NCBI RefSeq assembly: GCF_001311865.1
Contig: NZ_BBCD01000007.1
Location: forward strand, 47,892 to 111,891
From: Piscibacillus salipiscarius JCM 13188
GTDB taxonomy: Bacteria; Bacillota; Bacilli; Bacillales; Alkalibacillaceae
Reading direction: 5' to 3'
DNA: 64,000 nt
Made by a program: the position numbers and the translations under genes. The notes beneath the pieces were generated by a model. That model was not told the origin of the DNA. It did no database searches and worked only from the letters and a program-made list of their open reading frames with translations. Positions 30,835-44,158 of this stretch are shown piece after piece (the stretch's first letter is position 1; every line of letters starts with the position of its first letter).

Positions 30835-32000
30835 TCAGTCTCCTTGATCAATAATTTGTTCTTTGGTGATATCCTCTAATACTTTAACAAACATTTCTAA
30901 TTTTACTTTATCATTGTCCTTTTTCTGGTGCAAAACTTTTTGGTACAGCACTTCAACCGATTGTCCTAGTTTCCTTTTTAATTGCTCTTCGATAACTTCA
31001 TCGATCACTTGTTCATCTTCAATTGTTTCAACTGAAACATCCTCAGGATAATAGTGCTTCTTATTTATAGAAAAAGGCGTTTCCCATATTAAAAAGTAAA
31101 TGGATTTAGATTCCTCTAATAATAACCTTTTTTGATCTGACTTATTGAAAAACCATGAATGATTGCCAAATCCTAGGCCGTATTTCGTTTCAACATCATC
31201 TATAAGGTCCTTCTTTTCACTAGCTAAATTGATCGTGCCTGTTATATTATACCAAACTTCTGCAATAACTTCCCCTTCCGAGTAGGTATAAACATCATTT
31301 TCATCATCCAAATTACCAGAAACCAATAAATCCCCTTTTTTCACAACATCATTAACTCGTACGAGTGGCCGTCCACTTTGAACATACATTTTTTGATGGT
31401 GCCTGAATTAGTTGCTACTAAGTTACTTGGCTCTCGATCAGCCTTAACTGTATTATTTTTATTTTCCTCGATCATTATGTGAAATGATGTGCCTGTCCTT
31501 TTATTCCCACATAAGAAACTTCCTCTACTTTATTCATAATTTCTCTTTCAATGGAACTAATGGATTCCATATTTTGAATAAACGAACCTCGATTCATTCC
31601 TAAAGTTTCAATTAGTTCACTAACTTCATACCGTACTTCTGGTGAGCCCCCTTGAATATCTACCTTCCATATCATGTTTGATAATAGGAATATGAATCCA
31701 ATGACTAAACATAAGCTAAAAAGATTGGGGCAATTTTCTTTCTTTTTGGTAATAATGAGGTGCACCGCCTCTCTTTTGAAATGATATTTTGCATTTAAAG
31801 TCTTTCCTAACAGGTTTTAACTTCAATGCATCAATATATTTCATTCTTAGTGTAATGGTAGATGAATCTATTTTCTTTACATTGTAAAAAGGCACTCCAT
31901 TCCTGTGTAAATGATTAAGCATTTGACCAGGCCTGTTCCCCGTAATTTTGACATCAACGTAACCGTTTATAAATGATTTACTAATGGTCGTCCCCTCCAA
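30835..32000 (-). CDS. yqfD: Sporulation protein YqfD (frameshifted)
   Basis: Stage IV sporulation-type membrane protein, SigE-controlled in B. subtilis. The N-terminal domain GYVDVKITGNRPGQMLNHLH is followed by one membrane helix (LFSLCLVIGFIFLLSNMIWK), a BON/POTRA-like external part and a C-terminal beta-rich part (GRPLVRVNDVVKKGDLLVSG). Three overlapping frames break near 31745 and between 31390 and 31490. Restored length is about 388 aa, close to the family value. It follows yqfC by six bases. Confidence 0.88.
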
Positions 32001-32005
32001 TCTCT

Positions 32006-32284
32006 TTATTTTTTATGCTGAACGTTATAAATTTTACCTTCGATAACAATCTCTTTCTTTAATAAGTTCTTGATGACCAAATTCTCACCATGTACTCTAA
32101 TCAGTCCGTTTTGTTGCTTTACTTCAATTAAGTCAGATTCAAAAGTAACAAGTCCATTATGATTTTCTATGTATAAATGAATATCACCCACTAACGTAAT
32201 GCGTGGGTAGTCATAAACGATATCAGCTGGTAGTTGTAATCGCCCTGTTAACCATTGATTTATATGTTTGCGCATAGGCTTCAT
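32006..32284 (-). CDS. yqfC: Sporulation protein YqfC
   Basis: Ninety-two residues, intact. Starts MKPMRKHINQWLTGRLQLPA; a short beta-rich protein with the family blocks LPADIVYDYPRITLVGD and GLVTFESDLIEVK. It is paired with yqfD in spore formers and is SigE-dependent in B. subtilis. I see no certain SigE promoter in the 130 bases upstream. Confidence 0.92.
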   Translation of the reverse strand: MKPMRKHINQWLTGRLQLPADIVYDYPRITLVGDIHLYIENHNGLVTFESDLIEVKQQNGLIRVHGENLVIKNLLKKEIVIEGKIYNVQHKK

Positions 32285-32412
32285 TCAAAATCCCCCTATC
32301 ATCACCAATTTATGAAAGAACTTATAAATGTATCACTATATCTAGGTAGAATAATTGAAAATTATTAGCGCTTTAACTGAATTTGAACGTTGAGGTCAGA
32401 AATTGAAGGCAT

Positions 32413-32448
32413 AAAAAAACAGGATTGTGTATTCACAACCCTGTTTTT
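32413..32448 (-). terminator. Terminator of the nfeD-floA-yqfB unit
   Basis: Stem AAACAGGATTGTG paired with CACAACCCTGTTT, with a run of seven T on the minus strand, directly after the yqfB stop. Confidence 0.9.
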
Positions 32449-32451
32449 GAA

Positions 32452-32913
32452 TTATCGATTTTGTTTAGCTTTTGGCTTTCCTAAGACTTCACTCATAATT
32501 AAGCTTTCTACTAATCGCCGGTTATTTAAATTTCTACGTATCGATACATTTTCAACTGTTTGCCTATCCTTATTGTGAATAGAGCTTTGTTTAATTTTAT
32601 CAAGGTTTTTATCTGTTTTGCTTTGTTCTCTTCTCTCTCTTGATTCCTGTAATTGCTCATACCATTGATTGGTTTGATCAATTTGAACTTCATCATCTTC
32701 ATCTGAACTGGATGAAGAAATGGTATCGATACTAACTTTTGCCGGTTTGGAGTCTGACTTTTCATAAGTGACTGGTTTTGGCCTCTCAGATCTAACTGGG
32801 CCAGCATCTTCATTGTCACCCGACTTTTTAAACAAACTCATGATACCCGCAAGAATCGCTATTAAAAAGACGATATTATCAAATATTAAATCAATAAACC
32901 CCATCATTATCAC
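32452..32913 (-). CDS. yqfB: YqfB-like protein: one membrane helix and a long disordered tail
   Basis: Unknown function. N-terminal membrane helix (MGFIDLIFDNIVFLIAILAG) followed by a polar, serine- and acid-rich region (SSSSSDEDDE) and a conserved-looking C-terminal block NRRLVESLIMSEVLGKPKA. It is 153 aa and intact. It directly follows floA, as yqfB does in B. subtilis, suggesting a microdomain-related membrane protein; that is inference from position. Confidence 0.75.
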   Translation of the reverse strand: MIMMGFIDLIFDNIVFLIAILAGIMSLFKKSGDNEDAGPVRSERPKPVTYEKSDSKPAKVSIDTISSSSSDEDDEVQIDQTNQWYEQLQESRERREQSKTDKNLDKIKQSSIHNKDRQTVENVSIRRNLNNRRLVESLIMSEVLGKPKAKQNR

Positions 32914-32927
32914 CTAACCAATCGGGA

Positions 32928-33925
32928 TTATTTTTGCTCATCTGTATGATCATCGTCATCTTTATTAAGTTTACTAATCATGTCGCGCATATCTGTATCA
33001 GCTAATACGTTTTTATAGTTAACATAATCCATTACACCCATATTGCCACTGCGTAATGCCTCAGCAAGTGCTAAAGGTACTTCTGCTTCTGCTTCTACAA
33101 CGCGCGCCTGCATCTCTTGAACTTTAGCAATGTTCTCTTGTTCTTGAGCAACCGCCATTGCACGTCGTTCTTCTGCTTTTGCTTGAGCAATGTTTTTATC
33201 TGCTTCTGCTTGGTCCATTTGTAGCATAGCTCCGATGTTTTTACCAATATCAACATCAGCTATATCAATTGATAAGATTTCAAATGCAGTACCTGCATCT
33301 AGACCTTTCGATAATACATTTTGAGAGATCAAATCTGGATTTTCTAGTACTTCACCATGGCTCTTAGATGAACCAATTGTACTTACAACACCTTCACCAA
33401 CACGTGCAATAACAGTATCTTCACCTGCACCACCGACTAAACGATCAATGTTTGCACGAACCGTAATTCTAGCTTTTGCTTTAACTTCAATACCATCCAT
33501 TGCGACACCTGCGATAAATGGTGTTTCAATCACTTTTGGATTAACGCTCATTTGAACGGCTTCTAATACGTCACGACCTGCTAAGTCAATTGCAGCACAA
33601 CGTTCGAAGCTTAATTCAATATTTGCACGGTGAGCAGCAATTAGCGCGTTTACCACTCGGTCAACATTACCACCAGCTAGATAATGACTCTCTAATTGGT
33701 TCGTTTTACGTCTAACCCAGCTTTATGTGCTTTAATTAGTGGGTTGATGACCATTCTTGGTACAACCCGGCGTAACCTCATCCCAATTAAAGTAAAAATG
33801 CTAATACGTACACCAGCAGCTAGTGCACTAATCCATAGCATGACTGGTACGAAAGTAAATAAAATAGCAATGGCAATAATTATAACTGCCACAATAATGA
33901 GTGGAAATAATTGTTCAGTCCCCAT
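32928..33925 (-). CDS. floA: Flotillin-like protein FloA (one frameshift)
   Basis: Scaffold of functional membrane microdomains (YqfA). An N-terminal hairpin membrane anchor ([39 protein letters not shown]) precedes an SPFH domain with the A-G-x-D-V block, then a long Ala/Glu coiled coil ([20 protein letters not shown]) and an acidic tail. The frame shifts near 33700; restored it reads [20 protein letters not shown]. Total is about 332 aa, matching the family. Between nfeD and yqfB. Confidence 0.95.
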
Positions 33926-33950
33926 TCATAAACTCCTCCTACATATTTTT

Positions 33951-35274
33951 TTATGATTGAATTTCTCGAACAACAACTCGAGAACCTTCAACTTTAACAA
34001 TTTCAACTTCTGCATCTCTCGAAATAAATGAACCTTCTGAGACCACATCAAGTCTTTCACCATTAAACACTGCCGATCCAGACGGCCTTAAAAACGTTAA
34101 TGCGCGGCCTCTTAAACCGATTAAATCCATGCGGTTCTCATTTGAAACATAACCTAATTCTGACTTAGTCGAATCTGATAACACGATATGCCTTAATATT
34201 CCTTTATTAAAATCTAATTTTCTAAATAAAACAATCGCTAGAACTATTGATACTAGTAAAGCGACTCCGATACTAAATGCCATGTGCCCCATATCTGCAC
34301 CAGATACTAATAACGCACCTAATATGGCACCACCGCCAATAATTCCTAAAATTCCACTTGGGACAAAGATCTCCAGTATAATACATATGAGCCCAACTAA
34401 TAATAATATAACTGACTCATACCCAGCTAAACCTGCCACTAAGTGTCCATAGAAAAATAATATTAAGGAGACTAATCCTAATATTCCCGGTATACCGAAT
34501 CCTGGTGAATATAATTCCACAATTAGTCCAATACTTGCAATTGATAAAAGGATTGGAATGACAACCGGATTAGTAATAAATCTCGCAATATGTTCAGATA
34601 TGGTTAATTCTGCTTCAGTGACTTTTGGGTTGTTAATATCAAGTTGGTCAAACAACGCTCGTCTGTCTTCTGCAATCCCCTCTGCATATCCAACTTCAAC
34701 AGCTTCTTCCGCACTTAACGTTAAAAATTCACCCTCAGGTGCGCCATATTCAGGTAAGTCGATACTAGAGTCTGCCATAGCTTCAGCATAAATTGGATCT
34801 CTTCCATTTGCTTCAGCCGATGCCCTCATGGCTTTAATCCAATCAGATTGCGCTTTTTACTTGCCGCATTACCGTCAGAGGTAATGACTCCAGCTGCCCC
34901 CATTCTAGCGTTTTGGCTTAAAATAAATTTTATCAGCATTAAGCGCTATGTATGAACCAGCAGAGGCAGCTTGGTTGATGACATAAGCCGTGGTAGGTAT
35001 ATCAGTTCCAGTAATTAAATTCGCTATGTCATTTGCTGAATCAACACGTCCGCCTGGAGAATCAATCTCAAATACAATTAAATCAGCAAAGCTGTCTTCA
35101 GCTTCTTTAATTGACCTCTCTAAGAAAGCAACTAACCCTTGTTCAACATCATTCTTAACTGGTATGACGTGAATAGATGTAGAATCATTATGTTGATCGG
35201 CATCAACTGATAATTGATTCAGCCATAAGAAAGAACACATTAAGATGATAAACGTATAGAACCTTTTTTCTCAT
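33951..35274 (-). CDS. nfeD: NfeD-type membrane-bound serine protease, YqeZ-like (frameshifted)
   Basis: Long-form NfeD: signal peptide, ClpP-like serine protease domain, membrane helices and C-terminal OB fold. The signal RFYTFIILMCSFLWLNQLSV is restored by one indel after ATG 35274. The protease region shows FEIDSPGGRVDSA and NQAASAGSYIAL with the catalytic Ser; a Lys acts as the partner in this family. Membrane helices follow (FITNPVVIPILLSIASIGLI and three more), and the OB fold ends VEIVKVEGSRVVVREIQS. Breaks lie near 35268, 34915 and 34855; one of them is an extra rather than a missing A. Restored length is about 440 aa. Partner of FloA. Confidence 0.9.
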
Positions 35275-35343
35275 TTGCTCCCCCCTTTCTCTCTATTATC
35301 CTAAACATTAATACGAAATAGCAACCAATTTCGTTTCAAAAAT

Positions 35344-35397
35344 AAAATACCTAACTAAAAACAAATTAAAAAACTTGTTTAAAAGTTAGGTATTTTA
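35344..35397. terminator. Terminator after yqeY
   Basis: A 12-bp stem AAAATACCTAAC / GTTAGGTATTTT with inner AAACAA/TTGTTT; it has T on the minus side and separates rpsU-yqeY from nfeD. Confidence 0.85.
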
Positions 35398-35407
35398 CTC
35401 TTAGTCA

Positions 35408-35851
35408 TTATTGTAAATGGTTCATGACCAATTTATTTACTTTAGAGCCATCTGCTTGACCTTTAACTTTAGGCATTACGGCACTCATCACTTTCCCCAT
35501 ATCTTGTTTGGATGTAGCACCAACTTCATTAATTGTGTTAATGATAATTTGCTCTAGCTCTTCATCAGTCAACTGCTCTGGTAAATAAGCTTGAATAATT
35601 TCTAATTCTTGCTCAGTTTTCTCTGCTAGATCATCACGATTGGCATTCTTAAACTCCTGGAGGGAATCTTTTCTTTGCTTTACTTCACGCGTTAAAACTT
35701 GCATTTCATCGCCTTCAGATAACTCTCCGCCTTTTTTGATCGCTTCATTCTGTAATGAAGACTTAACCATGCGAATAACAGCGAGACGATCTTTTTCCTT
35801 GTTCTTTAATGCTTGTTTCATATCTTGATTCAAACGTTCAAGCAAAGTCAT
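35408..35851 (-). CDS. yqeY: GatB/YqeY domain protein
   Basis: Free-standing helical YqeY domain like the tail of GatB; may help tRNA-dependent amidation, but no direct role is proven. Starts [20 protein letters not shown] and contains [20 protein letters not shown] and [14 protein letters not shown]. It is 147 aa and intact. It follows rpsU by 18 bases, the same pair as in many Firmicutes. Confidence 0.95.
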   Translation of the reverse strand: MTLLERLNQDMKQALKNKEKDRLAVIRMVKSSLQNEAIKKGGELSEGDEMQVLTREVKQRKDSLQEFKNANRDDLAEKTEQELEIIQAYLPEQLTDEELEQIIINTINEVGATSKQDMGKVMSAVMPKVKGQADGSKVNKLVMNHLQ

Positions 35852-35869
35852 TCCATGTTACACCCTCTT

Positions 35870-36046
35870 CTATTTTTTACGCTTTCTAGCAGCTTCTGAC
35901 TTTTTCTTTCTACGTACGCTAGGCTTTTCGTAGTATTCACGCTTACGATACTCAGACAACGTGCCGTTCTTTGAAACACTACGTCTGAAGCGTCGAAGAG
36001 CATCTTCAATCGACTCATTCTTTTTAACGCGAGTTGTATTTGACAT
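35870..36046 (-). CDS. rpsU: Ribosomal protein bS21
   Basis: Fifty-eight residues of the small subunit. [20 protein letters not shown] and the lysine-rich C-terminus [20 protein letters not shown]. The frame opens at 36103, but ATG at 36046 with GGAGGG and the family N-terminus decide the start. First gene of rpsU-yqeY. Confidence 0.96.
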   Translation of the reverse strand: MSNTTRVKKNESIEDALRRFRRSVSKNGTLSEYRKREYYEKPSVRRKKKSEAARKRKK

Positions 36047-36204
36047 GCTCAACCCTCCCTCCAAATAAACACAAAATAAAACATCGTGTGCCCTTATGCA
36101 CATCTTTAGTTATTATATTAAACATTTCTACAAAAATCAATATCCATCAAATTTTTATTCATGTTTAGACCACTTTTCCATAAGATTAAATGAGGTGTTG
36201 AAGC

Positions 36205-37172
36205 ATGTACAATATTATAATGCAGGTTTTCTTACTTATAGGAATTTTCTTATTTGGAATTACTGTCATGAGACTAGGTATAAAAGGGTTGACCTATCAA
36301 CAACTTGAAAAATTAAGACCAAACTTATCACCATTTAATGGGCTATTGTTAGGTCTATTCTTAACCTTAATTCTTCAAAGTAGTTCTGCTTCAATAGCAT
36401 TACTCATCACGTTTTTTAGCTGCGCTGAAAACAAATCTGCCTTTTTCAATTAGTTATTTAATCGGAGCAAATATTGGGACAACCTTTACGGCACAACTAT
36501 TTGTTTGGAATGAAGTTCATCTCATGTTTTTATGTCTGCTCGTAGGCTTTTTCATGATCTTTATTTCAAATCAAAAATATTGTTAGCTGGATTAATTATT
36601 TTTGGGCTTGGAGTTATTTTCAGTGCATTAAATGGTTTTGAAAGCTTAGCTAATATTATTCCTACTGAACGTATTCAATATATTGTTAATTCTGAGCATA
36701 ATACGCCTTTATCTCTATCAATCTTTGGGATGTTATTTACTATGATTATACAATCATCTACAGTTGCAACTGGGATGTTAATGAGCTTTTCGAGCGAAGG
36801 AACGGTTCCATTAATACAAATTTACTATGTTCTAATCGGAGCGAATATTGGGACGTGCTTTACCGTTTACTTAGTGTCACTTAAACAACCATACCATGCT
36901 AGAATAACAGCTTATGCACACATTTGGATAAATGTCTTAGGGGCTATAATTACGTTCCCTATTTTATTGCGAACCCAATCATACATTTTGCAGAATGGGT
37001 CTCAGCAGTTCCGCAGCAACAAATCGTATGGACCGCGGTTGGTTATAACGTGTTAACAGGGATTTTGTTCTTCATTTTCATGAAACCATTTATTAAATTA
37101 TTAACGTTTATACACAAACCACCGGAAAGCCCAAACCATTCTACCAGAATAGTCATTAATAATAATATTTAG
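36205..37172 (+). CDS. yqeW: Na/Pi-cotransporter family protein YqeW (frameshifted)
   Basis: The short NptA-type membrane transporter without the PhoU domain. Two repeats carry the QSS signatures: LTLILQSSSASIALLI near 36375 and FTMIIQSSTVATGMLM near 36745, each followed by a helix with GANIGT. Three frames overlap, with breaks near 36415, 36550 and 37000. Read together they give about 322 aa, like B. subtilis YqeW beside rpsU. It is the second phosphate-carrier-like gene in the window, divergent from rpsU. The substrate is assumed to be phosphate but not shown. Confidence 0.88.
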
Positions 37173-37173
37173 T

Positions 37174-37205
37174 AAAAAGGTGACCCCGAGATGGGATCAC
37201 CTTTT
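37174..37205. terminator. Bidirectional terminator between yqeW and deoC
   Basis: Stem AAAAGGTGAtCCC type (AAAAGGTGACCCC / GGGATCACCTTTT) with A and T tails on both strands; it serves converging yqeW and deoC. Confidence 0.88.
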
Positions 37206-37209
37206 CTAA

Positions 37210-37884
37210 TTAATAATCACTATTTGACGTTTCGCCTTTTACAATTTCAACGCCTGATGAAGCACCTATACGTGTTGCTCCTGCATCAATCATAGCGTTA
37301 GCATCTTCTAAACTCCTTACGCCACCTGAGGCTTTAACGCCCATTTCAGGTCCAACTGTTAATCTCATTAAACGAACATCTTCAACGGTTGCACCGCCAC
37401 CTGAGAATCCAGTTGACGTCTTAACAAAATCGGCTCCTGCCTTTTTAGCAAGTTCACATGCTTTTACTTTTTCTTCTTTAGTTAAAAGTGACGTTTCAAT
37501 AATTACTTTAACAAGTGCTTGGTCTTTTGCAGCATCAACCACCGCTTGGATATCACGTTCAACTTCTTCATAACGGTTATCTTTAAGTGAACCAATGTTG
37601 ATTACCATATCCACTTCAGTAGCACCATTTTCAATTGCTTGTTTAGTTTCAAAAGCTTTTGTTTCTGAAGTTGTTGCTCCTAGTGGGAATCCAATTACTG
37701 TACATACTTTTACATCTGATTCTTTTAATAACTCATGACAATGTGAAACCCATGTTGGATTTACACAAACCGATGCAAAGCTATTTTCTTTAGCTTCTTT
37801 ACAAATTTGGTTAATCTTTTCCGCCTGAGTTTCAGGCTTTAATTGAGTATGGTCAATCATGGATGCTAAATTCGTTTTTGTCAT
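37210..37884 (-). CDS. deoC: Deoxyribose-phosphate aldolase
   Basis: Splits 2-deoxyribose-5-phosphate to glyceraldehyde-3-phosphate and acetaldehyde, the end of deoxynucleoside breakdown. TIM barrel starting [20 protein letters not shown], Schiff-base Lys in [11 protein letters not shown] and the second catalytic Lys in [22 protein letters not shown] is the phosphate site. It is 224 aa. ATG at 37884 follows GGAG with nine bases of spacing. It directly follows mtaB; the literal frame joins both without a stop, which I regard as an error (see mtaB). Confidence 0.95.
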   Translation of the reverse strand: MTKTNLASMIDHTQLKPETQAEKINQICKEAKENSFASVCVNPTWVSHCHELLKESDVKVCTVIGFPLGATTSETKAFETKQAIENGATEVDMVINIGSLKDNRYEEVERDIQAVVDAAKDQALVKVIIETSLLTKEEKVKACELAKKAGADFVKTSTGFSGGGATVEDVRLMRLTVGPEMGVKASGGVRSLEDANAMIDAGATRIGASSGVEIVKGETSNSDY

Positions 37885-37897
37885 GTTCATACACTCC

Positions 37898-39248
37898 TTA
37901 TTGATTAACTGCCTTTTAATTGGGGCATCATCCATTACGCGTACAAATTCTGCTTCATTATATGGATAGCCAGCTTTTTTAACTTTCACTCTAACAATCT
38001 TTCCTACCATATCTTCAGTTGCAGGGAATACAACTTTTAGGTAATTATCAGTATAGCCTTCATATAGTCCACTTTCAGGATCGCGTTTGTACTTTTCTTC
38101 AGGTATAACTTCTAATACTTCATCTTCATACTGTGATGCGTATTCTTTAGCTTGCTGGTTTGATAACTCAATTAGTTGACGTACGCGTTCGTGTTTGATC
38201 TCATCATCGATTTGGTCTTTCATACGTGCAGCAGGAGTACCAGTACGCTGTGAATAAGGGAACACATGAAGTTCAGAAAAACCAATCTCTTGAATTGAAC
38301 GATATGTTTCCATAAATTCTTCTTCAGTTTCACCCGGGAATCCAACAATTACATCAGATGTAATGGCTAAACCTGGTAAGGCTTCTTTTACTTTTTTGAC
38401 ACGTGACATATAAAATTCCATCGTGTACTTTCTGCGCATACGTTTAAGCACGGTGTCAGAACCAGATTGTAACGGGATGTGTAGATGACGTACTACCTTT
38501 TCTGACTGGTCTAAAACCTCGATTACTTCATCTGAAATTTGGCTAGCTTCTATTGATGAAATTCGAATTCTTTTAAGACCAACTACTTGAGACTCTAAGT
38601 CGCGTAGTAACTGTGCTAAATTATAGTCTTTTAAGTCTTCTCCGTATCCACCTGTGTGAATACCCGTTAGAACAATTTCTTTATATCCAGCATCTACTAA
38701 TTGCTGAGCTTGTTTAACGACTTCCTCAGGTGGACGAGAACGCATTAACCCTCTAGCCCAAGGAATGATGCAAAATGTACAGAAGTTATTACAACCTTCT
38801 TGGATTTTTAATGATGCTCTTGTACGATCTGTAAATTGTGGTACATCCATTCTTCGAACACACGAGTTTTCATAATGTTTTTAACACCATTAATTGGCTC
38901 GCGATCTTGTTTGTATTGTTCTATGTACTCAAGCATTTTACGGCGTTCTTGTGTACCAATCACAATATCGACACCAGGGATTTCCATAATTTCATCTGGG
39001 GACGTTTGTGCATAGCAACCTGTAACACAAATGACCGCTTCAGGGTTCTTTCTGACGGCACGACGTATTACTTGGCGACTTTTACGATCACCAGTGTTTG
39101 TTACAGTACACGTATTAATCACGTAAACATCAGAACGTTGGTTAAAATCAACGCGCTCATAATCATGTTCTTTAAAAAATTGCCAAATGGCTTCTGTTTC
39201 ATAATGGTTTACCTTACACCCTAAAGTGTGAAACGCAACAGTAGTCAC
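37898..39248 (-). CDS. mtaB: tRNA (N6-threonylcarbamoyl-A37) methylthiotransferase MtaB (frameshifted)
   Basis: Radical-SAM enzyme (YqeV) that makes ms2t6A37 in ANN-decoding tRNAs. N-terminal UPF0004 domain with three Fe-S Cys (LGCKVN, NTCTVTN, VTGCYAQ), radical-[15 protein letters not shown] and C-terminal TRAM domain. The start is GTG at 39248 behind GGAGGTG, overlapping the rsmE end. A shift near 38855 joins [20 protein letters not shown]. At the 3' end the literal frame runs into deoC; one more A in the AAAA run near 37917 gives PIKKAVNQ and TAA at 37898, just before the deoC ribosome site. Length is about 450 aa. Confidence 0.93.
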
Positions 39249-40004
39249 ACTTCGCACCTCCATTCTTCAAAATAAAATGAAATAGCTGATAAAGCATATA
39301 ATGGCGCTGTTTCTGTTCTCAATATTCTTGGGCCAAGTCGAATAGACTGACAGTTATGGTCACTTAAGAACTCGATTTCTTGATCAGAAAATCCACCTTC
39401 AGGGCCAATTATTATTAAAATGTGGTCTCCCTTTTCAACTTGATTGATCATATTTCTAAATTTAAGTGAACAGTTCTTGTGGTCTTTTGCGACTAGTTCA
39501 CTAGCAACCCAAAGGTGATCATACTAGGGTTATTAAATAGTTCCTTTAAGGTTAGTTTCTGATTAATTGTAGGGATGACAGACCTATGTGATTGTTCACT
39601 TGCTTCCTTAGCAATTTTCTCAAGTCGTTCTAGCTTTTTTGTTCCTTTTTATGATCCCATTTTACAATAGTACGATCCATTTGTAATGGAATAAAATGCT
39701 CAAGTCCTAGTTCTGTTGACTTTTGGACTATTAAGTCTAATTTATCACCCTTAGGCAATCCTTGTGCTAATGTCACCTTAACAGGTAATTCTTGATTTTC
39801 GTTTAATTTTTTAATAATTAAACATTCTACCGTTTGATCCTGAATGTCATGAACTTCACAAACATAAGACACACCATTTGTAACACAAATAATGGAGTGT
39901 CCTTCTTTCATGCGCATGACATTTACAATATGGTGATAGTCATCACCTTTAATAACTAAATTTTGCTCAGACCATTGATGGGATGGAACGAAATAACGTT
40001 GCAT
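39245..40004 (-). CDS. rsmE: 16S rRNA (uracil-1498-N3)-methyltransferase (frameshifted)
   Basis: SPOUT-fold enzyme (YqeU) that makes m3U1498. The N-terminal PUA-like part MQRYFVPSHQWSEQNLVIKG is followed by the trefoil-knot SAM site: IIIGPEGGFSDQEI and IRLGPRILRTETAPLYALSA. The gap between the two open frames (39452-39629) codes for LERLEKIAKEASEQSHRSVI in the other frames. Breaks are near 39650 and 39480-39520. Total is about 252 aa. It follows prmA. Confidence 0.92.
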
Positions 40005-40018
40005 AATTTAAACCTCTT

Positions 40019-40962
40019 TTATTCAGGCTTTTTGCTACGATTGAAATCCAATCCTCCATTGCATTCACTTCCACAATGTCAAATCCAATTGATGTTAATG
40101 CATCTTTCACATCATTTTTCTTACCTTGAATTATACCTGAAGTAATAAAATAACCACCTGGTTTCACTTTACTGAAGGCATCGTCAATAAATTCTAAAAT
40201 AATCTCAGCTAAAATATTAGACACAATGACATCTGCACCAGCTTCAACATCTTCTAACAGGTTATTCTGTTTAGCTTCGATGCGGTCTTGTACTTGATTT
40301 AGTTTAACATTATTTTGCGTACTTTTAACAGCTACTTCATCTAAGTCATAAGCTTTGATATGTCTAGCACCTAACAGCGCAGCAGCAATGGTTAAAACAC
40401 CTGAGCCAGACCCAACGTCATAGACTATATCCCCTTCATCAACATATTGTTCCAATGCTTGTATAGATAATACAGTTGTTGGGTGTGTACCAGTACCAAA
40501 AGCCATACCTGGGTCTAGCTCTATGATAATTTCATCACTGCTGACAGGTTCGTATTCCTCCCAGGTCGGTATAATGGTAATTTTTTCAGATATTTTAACT
40601 GGCTTATAATACTTTTTCCAAGCGGTTGCCCAATCTTCCTCATTAACCTCTGAAATCGTTACATTGTTTTTACCAATATCAATACCATATTTAACTAGGT
40701 TACTGATGGCTAGCTTAATTTCATCTACTGTTTCACCTAAAAAACTATTAACTGGAAGGTACGCTTTAATATATACGCCTTCTTCAGGATATTGATTAGG
40801 GTCAAGTTCATATATTGTTCCGAATAGCTTAACATCGTCCTTTAGATATAAATCTTGTGGATCTTCAATAACGACTCCGCTTGCTCCCGCTTCATGAAGA
40901 ATGTTAGAAATCGGTTCTATTGCTTCGTTTGTGGTGTGAACTTTTAACTCGGACCACTTCAT
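40019..40962 (-). CDS. prmA: Ribosomal protein L11 methyltransferase
   Basis: SAM-dependent methylation of L11 (YqeT). MKWSELKVHTTNEAIEPISN, the GTGTHPTT loop, motif I VYDVGSGSGVLTIAA and the N-I-L-A post-motif (VSNILAEII). The start is ATG at 40962. The literal frame runs past the end into rsmE (to 39967); one A more in the AAAAA run near 40030 gives IVAKKPE and TAA at 40019-40021, leaving a normal ribosome site AAAAGAGG for rsmE. Restored length is about 314 aa. Confidence 0.94.
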
Positions 40963-41001
40963 ACGAATCACTCACTTCGACTTTTTTTAACCTGATAAAC
41001 A

Positions 41002-42128
41002 TTACCCTTTAAAGGCGCGTTTCATTCGCTGAAATAGATTATCTTGTTGTTCATCTAATGACTCATCGCCACTTAATTCATGGAATTCTCTTAGTAATTC
41101 TTTTTGCTTGTCATTTAATTTCTTAGGCACAATTACTTTTACTAAAATATGCTGGTCACCTTGACCATGTCCATGAACATTAGGTGCCCCTTTGCCTTTT
41201 AGTCTAAAATGCGTGCCCGTTTGTGTACCAGCTGGTACTTTTAATTTAACGCGGCCATGCACAGTCGGTACCTCTATTTCGTCACCGAGTGCAGCCTGGG
41301 TAAATGTAATAGGCATTTCACAGAGAATATCGTCACCGTCACGCTCAAAGAATTCATGTCGTCTGACACGAATAACAACATATAAATCACCTGAAGGTCC
41401 TCCGTTAACCCCAGGTCCACCTTGACGAGTAACACGAATTTGCTGTCCATCATCCACACCAGCAGGAATGCGAATATCAATTTTCTTGCGAGTTTTTACT
41501 TTCCCATCTCCACCGCATGTGTTACATTTTTCTTCAACTTGCTTACCGCTTCCTTGACAATGATGACAAACTCTACGGTTCACGACTCTACCAAATGGAG
41601 TATTTTGTTCCACGTTTAACTGACCTGTGCCATTACAGTGCTGACATGTATGAACGGATGTTCCTGGTTTCGCTCCAGAACCATCACATGTGTCACACGT
41701 TTCTTCTTTTGGTATTTCGATTGTAGTTTCCTTACCAAAAATCGCTTCTTCAAAATCAATTTCCATTGTATATTGTAAGTCCTGACCTTGTCTTGGGGCA
41801 TTTGGGTCACGGCTTCTTCTTCCGCCACCCCCGAAGAACATATCAAAAATATCACCAAAATCACCAAAGTCTTCGAAGCCACCAAAGCCACCTTGACCTG
41901 CACCTTGCTGTGTCCCTGCGTGGCCAAATTGGTCATACTGCTGACGTTTTGGGCATTACTTAATACTTCATAAGCCTCTTTGACTTCCTTGAATTTATCT
42001 GCTGCGTTTTCTTCTTGACTCACATCTGGATGATACTTTCTGGCTAGTTTACGGTATGCTTTTTTAATTTCATCTTTTGATGCATCCTTTGATACACCAA
42101 GCACTTCATAATAGTCTCGTTTACTCAA
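41002..42128 (-). CDS. dnaJ: Chaperone DnaJ (one frameshift)
   Basis: Hsp40 co-chaperone that delivers substrates to DnaK. J domain [20 protein letters not shown] with HPD in ARKYHPDVS; then a G/F-rich region; four C-x-x-C-x-G-x-G zinc repeats ([32 protein letters not shown]) and the C-terminal substrate domain. The break near 41950 sits in the short NAQK part; restored, it reads [20 protein letters not shown]. Total is about 375 aa. Last gene of grpE-dnaK-dnaJ. Confidence 0.96.
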
Positions 42129-42153
42129 CCTCTGATCACTCTCCCGTACCTTA

Positions 42154-44136
<1,983 letters not shown>

Positions 44137-44158
44137 TCATAACGTCAATTATTGTTTA

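Noticed and set aside
37210..38850. A single 546-residue frame that looks like an MtaB-DeoC fusion enzyme
   Set aside because: One extra A in an AAAA run near 37917 produces an MtaB stop (TAA 37898) directly before a well-spaced deoC ribosome site. The fusion is most likely a homopolymer error.
39967..40018. PrmA extension into rsmE
   Set aside because: It overlaps the rsmE start; the normal end AKKPE is recovered with one base.
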